The translations under genes and the position numbers were made by a program. Of a stretch of DNA of 5,370 nt, positions 1 to 5,370 are shown piece by piece. Each line of letters begins with the position of its first letter. The stretch's first letter is position 1. Source of the stretch: a candidate division WWE3 bacterium CG22_combo_CG10-13_8_21_14_all_39_12 (GTDB lineage: Bacteria > Patescibacteriota > 4484-211 > GCA-002791395); NCBI GenBank assembly GCA_002771355.1, contig PCSU01000044.1, positions 1-5,370 of the forward strand. Reading direction: 5' to 3'. A model generated the notes under the pieces. The model made no database searches, was not told where the DNA came from, and was given only the letters and a program-made list of their open reading frames with translations.

Positions 1-3000
1 TCACCCCCAACTCCGTCAATAATGGTGGGATGGAGGGGACGTATGCGAGTGGCGTTGCGCCGGGGTGGACGTGCGATACTGGTGGAGGAGCGACTTGTAC
101 TGAAGAAGGATCTACGGTCCATTCTGGAAGTAAGTCTCAAAAAGTATCTTCTTCTGCAGCTGGGATTTACACAAGTGGCATTTCTACTACAATTGGAAAT
201 TGGTATTTAGTTGATGGGTGGCTGAATGTTTCAAGCGGCTTTGTTTCCTTCAATGTAGGAACAGGTTCAGATTCTGGATACGCTAGCCGCTTAACAAATT
301 TAGAGTCTACTGGAGGGTGGCAGCACTATTCGATTATTTTTCAATCGACAGCAGCCACAATGTATGTTTCGACCCATAGATTTTCGGGATTGCCGGCAGT
401 ATGGTATGTCGACGACGTTTCAATCACCCCTCTCTCAAACGTTGCAACTTCTTTCAAAGCGTGGACGCCGGTAACTGATACCGGAAGCAATGCAGAACTT
501 GTACCCACGGGTCATTTTGATTCAAATATAACTGGTTGGAGCACCCTAGCAACCACTGGTTATTCTTATGAAACGTTTGAGTGGAGCAATGGCAAACTCC
601 ATGCTGTAAATGATCTTGTTACCAATACGCCTTACTTTGGTTACGCTAACTCACCTGTCTTTTCTGTGACAGCAGGAAAGCAATATTTGGTTGAGTTTGA
701 TTTAGTCAATAATGCGGGTACATTACCGCAGTTTACGATTGCAAGTTCTGATCAAGGCGGCGGTATTACTTCTGAGGGTTATGTACCCTCGACGGTGGGG
801 CATAACAGGAAGGTATTTAACGTCATAACGTCATCAGGCTCAGGTCGGTTTTTCTTTAACAACTATAATAACGTAGCGGATTATACGTTGGATAATGTAA
901 CGGTTAAAGAAATCGCCAACCCCCTTTCCATCCACGGTGATTCTGATGGTGTAATTTCAACCTCTTCTGGAGTTCGTGGTAATGCATATACGTTTGATGG
1001 GTCGACTGGATATCTTCGCCAAAAAACATATGACGTAAATGTTGGCACGCTTAGTTATTCAACAAACGATATTGTCGATAGCGGTCAGACTTTTGAGGAT
1101 TGGGATAACGACAACGGCGGTGCGGCTGAGTATATGGCTGTCGTAACCAATAGCGATAACACCACAAGCTGGGGATATCTGTGCGCAAATATTACAACTC
1201 CGCTAACGCAAAGCACGGTTTATACCAAAAAAGATTGTAGCACCGGGGCAAATGGATTTAATGGCACCAGTCCGAGTGGCAAAACACCGGTCGGGTATGA
1301 GGTGCGAAAGACGGATTATCAGATAACGGGGAGTATGACGGTTGGGGCGTGGGTGAAAAATCCTAGCTACTCAATAATTAGCAAAGTCGAAGACTCAAAC
1401 TCTGCAACAAATTACGCATACAATGTTTTTGTCGGAGGGCAAGTTTACACACCAGCATGTTTTGCTACTGGAGCTAACGGTGCTTTAATATGCGGAACAA
1501 CAAACCTCAGAGATAGTAATTGGCATTTTGTGGTAGCAGTTTTAGATTTAACAGGTAGTGCGAAGAATTTATATGTAGATGGGATATTGGACTCAACCGG
1601 GGGATATGGTACGCCAGATGATGCTCCTCAGCCACTACAGATTGGAAGCTACAATAAAAGTGGAGTTGACCGCTATAATGGTGGCTCCATCGACTCTCCC
1701 TTTGTTCTCGATACCGCACTCACCGCCGATCAGATTAAAGATATCTACAACTCATCGAGCGAAAAGTACACGCTCGTTTCAAACAACGAAAGCGTAAACG
1801 GAATCAAAGAATCCACCGTTTCCATTGACGCCAACTATCATAATTTTGAAATCAGCCAAAATGGCACCGCTGCCAGTTTATCGGTTGATGGCGCCACACC
1901 CGTAACCACCGCTACCAATTTAGCCAATGAAGACAGCTACGTGCGATTGCAAAACTCCGATAGTACAAATACCGCAAGCGTGGATTGGGTGTACGTACGC
2001 AAATACGCGGCCACTAGTCCGGTAGCAACACCAGCAACAGAGGAAGTCGGCCCCGGTCCGGTGGGGTATTGGAAATTTGATGACCCCACGTCCACCCCTA
2101 GTGGCGGGACATCGGGGCAAGCGGCTATGGATAGTTCTGGTCAAGGGAACAACGGTGTTTTAGGTTCAACCATTAATGCAGATTCTGCCGATCCAACCTG
2201 GCGGGATGAAAGTATGTGTGTGAGCGGTAAATGCCTGCAGTTTGACGGAACGGATAATTATGTGGATGTGGGAGCAGGACCCGGAGTCGTAAATACCGTA
2301 TCGTTTTGGTCCAGAGCCATAACTACGTCCGAACACTACATTGATCTAAATGGTAGCGCCTACATTTCAACAGCTGGCGGGACGGTATCTGCAACCGGTT
2401 TTACGAGTCCAACTATTTATGTGGATGGAGTCGCATCAACCACTGTTACTGCAAACGCGTGGCATCACATAAGCGTAACTACGGTGGCCAGTCTCAATGC
2501 TAATGATTTAGATATTGGTAGATTAGAAGGAACGGATTATTTCAACGGCTTTATCGATGAAGTTAAAATCTACCCGTACGTAAGAACTGCCGAGGAAGTC
2601 AAACAAGACTATATCACCGGAGCGGCCAGTGCTGGTTCAAACGCCGTTTTGGGTGGGAACAATAATCTTGGCGGTAATAATCAAGAACTCAGTGAAGGTT
2701 TAGTAGGGTACTGGAAGATGGATGAATCGAGTGCTGGCAGTGCGCAAGTGGATAGGGTTGACTCATCAGGAAACTCCAACACACTTACCGACACCAACAC
2801 GGTTGCTTCTGGAGCGGGAAAATTTGGAAATGGTAGCGATTTTGAATACTCTAATAGCGAATATGTAACCATAGCTGACGGATCCCAAAGTGGACTGGAT
2901 GTTGGTTCCCAGCTGACAATTAGTACATGGATAAAACCGGAGTCATTTGTATCGACAAATATTATACTGGCCAAATACAACACAACCGGTAATCAGCGAG

Positions 3001-5370
3001 GGTACAGAATAAATACGTTGCCAAGCGGGGCAATCCAGTTTTTATTATCAACTGATGGTAGTACGTATTCGATTGCAGCTACAGGTGCAGCTAGCGTAAC
3101 ACTTAATAATTGGTATCACGTGGTGGCTACGTATGACGGTACACAGGCAAAAATCTATATTAACAATACGTTTACTGAGGTTGCAAGTACCAACCCACTG
3201 GCACTTACGGGAGATATTAATGATAACACTGCCTCATTTATGATTGGTAAACAAGATTCATTGCTTGGCTACACGTTTGATGGGGTAATAGACGAAGTTC
3301 GTGTGTATAATCGGGCTCTATCGCAAGAAGAAATTGGAAGATTGTACAACTTTGCTCCAGGGCCTGTAGCGCATTATACGTTTGATGAGGGGGAAGGCCA
3401 AAGTGCTAATGATATCAGTGGAAATGATAATACGGGAACGCTTGGTTCATCAACTGGGGTAGATGCATCGGATCCAGCCTGGACGCAAGGCAAGTATGGC
3501 AAGGCACTGAGTTTTGATGGGACGGATGATTATGTAGATGCAGGTAATAAAGAAGTTTTTAAGCCTAACCTGGGGAGTTACACTGTTGAGGCTTGGGCAA
3601 AATCCAGTCAAAATATAAATGAAAGAATTGTGTCTGTTCGAGATGATTCAACCTCACCAATAAGAACAGGGTTTGAGTTATATGCCGATAGTGGTAAATA
3701 CCGATTTGATCTAACTGATGGAACTGGTGGTTACCAAACTGTTAGCACAAGTTCAAGCTATGATAATCTTTGGCATCATGTTGTTGGCGTAATCGACAGG
3801 GGAAATAATCTGAATAAACTTTATGTTGATGGTGTCTTAGAAAATACCTATACAATTTCTACGCTTGGAACAATTAATCCGAACGCAGGTTTGATTATCG
3901 GAAAGTATTCAACAGCCAGGTGGAATGGCCTCATAGACGATGTGCGCATCTACAATTACGCGCGAACGCAGGCGCAAATTATTGAAGACATGAACGCCGG
4001 CCATCCGGCGGTGGGCACTCCAGTTGGTAGCTCGGTTTTGCACCTTTCCTTTGACGAAGGATATGGAGATACGGCGTACGATAAATCACCACAAGGAAAT
4101 AACGGAGATTTGGGTGGTTCTGGTCAGACATGTCCTGCCAGTGGTACGGTTCCGTGTCCTGCATGGAATAATGATGGAAAGCTTGGCAAGGCACTTAATT
4201 TTGATGGTTCAAATGATTATGTAAGCATTCCCTGGACAACAGACTTGCCAGAAGCTAGTTTATCGATGTGGATGAAATCAGATTCATCATTTGCTGGCAC
4301 AAGTATCTTTTTTGAAGGAGATGGTACTGCAGTAGCTTCATCGCCATCTTTTGAAGGTTCATCTACAGCGTTGCGTTTTTATGTTGCAAATGGTTGTTTG
4401 TTAAGTACCTCGTATACTCAAGGTGAGTGGACTCATTTTGTTGGTGCATGGAATGGATCAAACAGTTACTTGTACAAAAATGGGAAACAAGTTGCAACAG
4501 GGGTTTGTACTGCAACAGAATCAGGGTTTTCTAAGTTTGTGTTAGGAAGTCGTTCGGGTGGCAATCCTTCCGACGTAACAATGGACGAGGTTAAAATTTA
4601 TCCTTTTGCACTAACGGCTGGGCAAGTAATTACTGATTACAATCAAGGAAAAGCAATTGTGTTTGGCTCAACGGGCACCGAAAGTGATGGTGTGACCGCA
4701 AGCAATTCGGCAAGCCGTGCCTACTGTGTGCCGGGAGATACTGCAACCTGCAATCCTCCCGTTGCGGAGTGGAAGTTTGAAGAGGGAACAGGCACAACAG
4801 CCGATGATACGAGTGGGAATGGGAATACAGGAACGCTAACCGGTGGGCCGTCGTGGACTCAAGGAAGAGTGGGGAAAGCGCTGAGTTTTGATGGGGTGAA
4901 TGATTGGATCACATACCCTGCAGGTGTGGCTACTGGAGGAAACGAAATTACTGTTTCTGGATGGTTAAAAGTAGACGGAGATGGTACAAACTGGGCACGA
5001 ATAATTCTTGGTGGTCAAGTAAATTCTACATATACGTTGACTAAAGTCACTGGGGCTGATGATCGCATATTATGGAGACCAGTTGGTAACAGTGATAATT
5101 TTTACTCTACGACGACATTATCAAGAGGAGATTGGCATCATTTTGCAGGAACATACGATAGCGCAGGTGGTGCCGACAATGTGAAAATATATATTGATGG
5201 TAAACTCGACGCAATGTTTACGGATACCGGAGTGATACCGACTAATGTTTCTTCTGGAGTGATTGGAGGAGAATCAGGTGCTCACGAAGGTGGAGGGCAA
5301 ACATCTTCATTCGACGGCCAGATCGATCAAGTCCGCATTTATAACTACGCACGAACACCAGCACAGATTG
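1..5370 (+). CDS. Giant multidomain LamG-repeat surface/secreted protein, internal fragment (partial at both ends)
   Basis: One reading frame (first full codon at 3, last at 5367-5369) has no stop over 1789 codons. The product is rich in Gly, Ser, Thr, Asn and Asp, low in Lys/Arg, and has no membrane segment or signal peptide in view. Visible order: two CBM-like jelly-rolls, LamG1 with an insertion, a VRKY-ending beta module, then five LamG-like domains joined by short linkers. Laminin_G_3/LamGL domains are concanavalin A-like beta sandwiches that usually bind glycans or proteins outside the cell, so adhesion or substrate binding is the inferred role. No catalytic domain is visible. The first in-frame ATG (30, M10) sits inside the conserved NGGMEG opening of a domain with no ribosome-binding site before it, so the true start lies upstream. 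Signal peptide and cell-wall or membrane anchor would have to lie outside the window. The architecture resembles giant proteins of Candidate Phyla Radiation bacteria (from memory). The coding call is near certain; the function is tentative. Confidence 0.95.
9..434 (+). other. CBM4/9-like carbohydrate-binding jelly-roll domain A
   Basis: Residues 3-144 open with NGGMEG (7-12) and APGW (19-22), continue with SGSKSQKV (41-48) and GGWQHYSIIFQ (104-114), and close with WYVDDVSITPL (134-144). This is the usual order of the CBM_4_9/galactose-binding-like fold: an opening 'NGdfE..GW', a 'hSGsyslkv' strand, a 'gW..ys..f' strand and a final 'yvDDvsl' strand. The family binds polysaccharide chains, often as an accessory to an enzyme; here the neighbours are all binding-type beta domains. 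Cys24 and Cys32 lie close together and may form a disulfide. Ligand residues cannot be assigned. The domain seems nearly complete, so its linker to upstream domains lies just outside the window. Confidence 0.6.
480..914 (+). other. CBM4/9-like carbohydrate-binding jelly-roll domain B
   Basis: Residues 160-304 repeat the plan of domain A with little sequence identity. The opening is ELVPTGHFDSNITGW (165-179), followed by SPVFSVTAGKQYLVEFDL (residues about 217-234), which matches the 'i.vtaGk.Y.vsfd' strand of CBM_4_9-like domains. The closing strand is DYTLDNVTVKEI (293-304), equivalent to YVDDVSITPL in domain A. There are no cysteines. A short stretch (residues 145-159, with KAWTPVTDT) links the two. 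Assignment to a carbohydrate-binding fold rests on motif order and length; a galactose-binding-like domain with a non-sugar ligand is also possible. Confidence 0.55.
972..1757 (+). other. LamG1: LamG/concanavalin A-like domain interrupted by an insertion
   Basis: Residues 324-585. Visible landmarks: AYTFDGSTGYL (328-338), SMTVGAWVKN (444-453), NWHFVVAVLDL (506-516), NLYVDGILD (522-530), LQIGSY, and SIDSPFVLDTALTADQIKDIY (562-582), a divergent form of the IDEVRIYNRAL..EI tail. FDG to ID spans 232 residues against 127-149 in LamG3-6; the excess is explained by an insertion near residues 337-437. The (Y/W)-x-F-D opening strand that begins the other copies is not obvious; the preceding residues are PLSIHGDSDGVISTSSGV, so this end may be degenerate. 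Cys486 and Cys497 are a likely disulfide pair. The Laminin_G_3 fold is confidently indicated; the ligand is unknown. Confidence 0.75.
1023..1310 (+). other. Inserted module within LamG1
   Basis: Between the FDGSTGYL strand and the SMTVGAW strand of LamG1 lie about 95 extra residues (341-437). They include GTLSYSTND, an acidic stretch FEDWDNDNGG, EYMAVVTNSDNTTSWGYL, and GFNGTSPSGKTPVGYEV. The segment starts after GYLRQKT (336-342) and ends with GYEVRKT (431-437), two similar heptapeptides exactly 95 residues apart. Cys394 and Cys412 lie inside it and could pair with each other, which would suit a self-contained subdomain emerging from a loop of the sandwich. I do not recognise a named family; a small beta domain is a guess from the alternating pattern of the strands. 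Confidence 0.6.
1758..2015 (+). other. Orphan beta module with DUF2341-like VDWVYVRKY tail
   Basis: Residues 586-671 follow LamG1 directly. They contain YHNFEISQNGTAASLSVDG (612-630), a strand-turn-strand of the type 'h.yei..nGt...l.vDG', then YVRLQNSD and VDWVYVRKY (660-668). A terminal 'vDwvyVRkY' is typical of the end of DUF2341 and related concanavalin A-like domains, but the usual DUF2341 N-terminal half is not seen here. The module is about 85 residues, too short for a full LamG domain. It may be a half-domain left by recombination or a small domain of its own. The function is not recognisable. Confidence 0.45.
2016..2060 (+). other. Pro/Thr/Ala-rich interdomain linker
   Basis: Residues 672-686 (SPVATPATEEVGPGP with flanking small residues) have no bulky hydrophobics and alternate Pro, Thr, Ala and Gly, typical of an extended extracellular linker. 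It marks the border between the N-terminal mixed part and the run of LamG domains. Confidence 0.65.
2061..2621 (+). other. LamG2: compact LamG-like domain with reordered motifs
   Basis: Residues 687-873. The opening VGYWKFDD (687-694) and MDSSGQGNNGVLGS are standard, followed by CLQFDGTDNYVDVG (744-757), VSFWSRA, SPTIYVDGVAST (about 803-812), AWHHISV (819-825), LDIGRL and FNGFIDEVKIYPYVRTAEEV (847-866). FDG to IDE spans only 104 residues against 127-149 in LamG3-6. YVDG precedes WHH, whereas LamG1, 4 and 6 have WHH first, so this is a distinct compact subtype. Cys739 and Cys744 flank the strand before FDG and probably bond. The tail KQDYITG (867-873) leads into a Gly/Asn linker. The LamG-like fold is well supported; the ligand is unknown. 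Confidence 0.8.
2622..2699 (+). other. Gly/Asn-rich flexible linker
   Basis: Residues 874-899 are almost entirely small or polar and join LamG2 to LamG3. They contain LGGNNN followed at once by LGGNNQ. The segment ends in ELSEG, directly before the LVGYWKMDE opening of LamG3. Low complexity and lack of hydrophobic core residues support a flexible spacer. Confidence 0.7.
2649..2684 (+). repeat. Two-copy 18-base tandem repeat encoding LGGNNN/LGGNNQ
   Basis: Positions 2649-2666 and 2667-2684 encode LGGNNN and LGGNNQ. The codons for the matching residues differ mostly at third positions (for example ttg/ctt and ggg/ggt), so the copies are not recent. This may be an old expansion in a linker where length is free to vary. 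Confidence 0.55.
2700..3359 (+). other. LamG3: LamG/concanavalin A-like domain
   Basis: Residues 900-1119. The domain opens with LVGYWKMDE (900-908) and VDSSGNSNTLTD, then GKFGNGSDFEYSNSEYVTIADG (FEY at 947-949 replaces the usual FDG), LTISTWIKP, NWYHVVATYDGTQAKIYINN (1036-1055, with YINN in place of YVDG), MIGKQD and FDGVIDEVRVYNRALSQEEI (1092-1111). FEY to IDE spans 149 residues, a normal Laminin_G_3 length. There are no cysteines. The tail NRALSQEEI is the common bacterial LamG ending, different from the NYART ending of LamG4 and LamG6, suggesting a separate ancestry within the array. Confidence 0.88.
3366..4004 (+). other. LamG4: LamG/concanavalin A-like domain
   Basis: Residues 1122-1334. 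Landmarks: VAHYTFDEGEG (1122-1132), DISGNDNTGTLGSS, WTQGKYGKALSFDGTDDYVDAG (starting at 1160, FDG at 1171), YTVEAWAKS, WHHVVGVIDRG (1257-1267), KLYVDGVLE (1272-1280), LIIGKY and WNGLIDDVRIYNYARTQAQI (1307-1326). FDG to IDD spans 140 residues. It starts only two residues after the end of LamG3, so the two domains are nearly abutting. It has no cysteines. The 'VWTQGKxGKALSFDG' and IYNYART motifs are shared closely with LamG6, making these the most alike pair in the window. Confidence 0.9.
4005..4034 (+). other. Short Gly/Pro/Val linker between LamG4 and LamG5
   Basis: Residues 1335-1344 read PAVGTPVGSS, following DMNAGH. Small and turn-forming residues indicate a short flexible joint; the neighbouring domains begin and end at recognisable motifs on either side. 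Confidence 0.55.
4035..4655 (+). other. LamG5: LamG/concanavalin A-like domain, cysteine-containing
   Basis: Residues 1345-1551. It opens with VLHLSFDEGYG (1345-1355) and YDKSPQGNNGDLGG, then a Cys-flanked loop TCPASGTVPCPAW (1376-1388), GKLGKALNFDGSNDYVSIP (FDG at 1400), LSMWMKSD, WTHFVGAWNGS (1476-1486), YLYKNGKQVATG (YKNG replaces YVDG), FVLGSR and VTMDEVKIYPFALTAGQV (1525-1542). FDG to MDE spans 127 residues. It has four cysteines: 1377/1385 before FDG, and 1465/1502, which flank the WTH strand and the YKNG hairpin and could staple adjacent strands. The tail DYNQGKA (1545-1551) is a usual end of these units. Confidence 0.85.
4656..4760 (+). other. Ser/Thr/Gly-rich linker with a Cys pair
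   Basis: Residues 1552-1586 hold GSTGTESDGVTASNSASRAY followed by Cys1575 and Cys1583 (CVPGDTATC) and NPP. The first part looks disordered and rich in hydroxyl residues; the cysteine loop sits just before the VAEWKFEE opening of LamG6 and may form a small disulfide-closed loop. No known motif is recognised. Confidence 0.55.
4761..5370 (+). other. LamG6: LamG/concanavalin A-like domain, cut by the window end
   Basis: Residues 1587-1789. Landmarks: VAEWKFEEGTGTTADDTSGNGNTGTL (starting at 1587), SWTQGRVGKALSFDGVNDWITYP (FDG at 1629), ITVSGWLKVDGDG, DWHHFAGTYDS (1710-1720), KIYIDGKLD (1728-1736), GVIGGESG and FDGQIDQVRIYNYARTPAQI (1770-1789). FDG to IDQ spans 145 residues. All diagnostic strands are present; only the last few tail residues fall beyond the window. 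No cysteines are seen. The frame is still open, and every earlier IYNYART-type tail leads to a linker or another LamG domain, so more modules are likely downstream. Confidence 0.9.

Larger units (their letters stand above)
2061..5370 (+). repeat. Tandem array of five LamG-like domains (LamG2-LamG6)
   Basis: Equivalent opening positions (Tyr689, Tyr903, His1124, His1347, Glu1589) are 214, 221, 223 and 242 residues apart, giving a period of about 640-730 bases. Each unit repeats the opening F/M-D/E strand, FDGxxDYV, W-x-H/F and IDEV-x-IY landmarks. LamG1 (972-1757) is a sixth, separated copy. Nucleotide identity is limited to short motif stretches, so this is a protein-level repeat, not a recent DNA duplication. 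Confidence 0.85.

Noticed and set aside
30..32. First in-frame ATG as a possible gene start
   Set aside because: It is the Met of NGGMEG, the opening of a CBM-like domain. Coding extends upstream to the window edge, and there is no Shine-Dalgarno-like sequence before it.
22..210. 62-codon + strand open frame in another frame, Arg/Leu rich
   Set aside because: It overlaps CBM domain A in a shifted frame. The composition looks like an off-frame reading, and the 3-based frame carries the domain motifs.
972..1760. Frameshift or sequencing error as the cause of the odd LamG1 length
   Set aside because: The frame stays open and both halves of the domain are in the same frame with good motifs; the excess length is a whole in-frame segment of 95 codons.
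1507..2144. Short open frames on both strands (1507-1719 and 1920-2144 reverse, 1579-1797 forward)
   Set aside because: All overlap LamG1, the VRKY module or LamG2 in other frames, are 70-74 codons long and show no family motif.
2649..2684. Short tandem repeat as a CRISPR or regulatory repeat
   Set aside because: There are only two in-frame copies within a Gly/Asn linker, with no spacers or palindromes; it is best read as a protein linker repeat.
2681..2983. 100-codon open frame on the reverse strand
   Set aside because: It lies wholly antisense to the LamG3 coding frame, has no recognisable domain or ribosome-binding site, and the + strand frame shows clear domain motifs across the same bases.
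3979..4224. Overlapping forward and reverse short open frames
   Set aside because: They are shadows of the LamG4-LamG5 junction; the real frame has continuous motifs (DMNAGHP to FDGSNDYV).
1..5370. Recoded TGA (Gly) as in Gracilibacteria/Absconditabacteria
   Set aside because: No in-frame TGA occurs in 1789 codons of a Gly-rich protein; under TGA=Gly several would be expected. The standard bacterial code is sufficient.

Overview
The whole 5370-base window lies inside one very large protein-coding gene on the + strand. Reading codons from position 3 there is no stop codon, giving 1789 uninterrupted codons up to position 5369. The frame is open at both ends, so neither the real start nor the stop is here. 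Residue numbers below are window-relative: residue = codon start position / 3. I found no RNA gene, promoter, terminator, insertion sequence or CRISPR array.

The protein is a multidomain, beta-rich, probably secreted or surface-displayed polypeptide. From N- to C-terminus the visible part holds: two carbohydrate-binding-module-like jelly-roll domains (about residues 3-144 and 160-304); a LamG/concanavalin A-like domain (LamG1, about 324-585) with a 95-residue insertion; an orphan beta module ending in VDWVYVRKY (about 586-671); a Pro/Thr/Ala linker; and five more LamG-like domains (LamG2 about 687-873, LamG3 about 900-1118, LamG4 about 1122-1334, LamG5 about 1345-1551, LamG6 about 1587 to the window end). 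Short Gly/Asn/Ser/Thr-rich linkers separate several of them. The LamG units share four landmarks: a (Y/W)-x-(F/M)-(D/E) opening, FDGxxDYV or a variant, W(H/Y/T)(H/F), and IDEV(R/K)IY followed by a Y-x-x-A-x-T-like tail.

Organism: the LamG repeat style (IYNYARTxAQI tails, DxSGNxNTGTL openings, DUF2341-like VRKY tail), the size and the mid-range GC resemble giant surface proteins of Candidate Phyla Radiation (Patescibacteria) genomes, particularly Microgenomates/Parcubacteria-type lineages. This rests on remembered family style, not on a search. In-frame TGA is absent, so nothing suggests a recoded stop.

Most notable: the LamG1 insertion is bracketed by two similar heptapeptides, and removing one copy brings the domain back to normal length. 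LamG2 is a compact variant with YVDG before WHH instead of after it. All 14 cysteines fall into seven close pairs, suggesting disulfides and export. The copies keep motif residues while synonymous positions have diverged heavily, which points to old, selected repeats. The likely role is adhesion or glycan/protein binding at the cell surface. The ligand cannot be read from the sequence.
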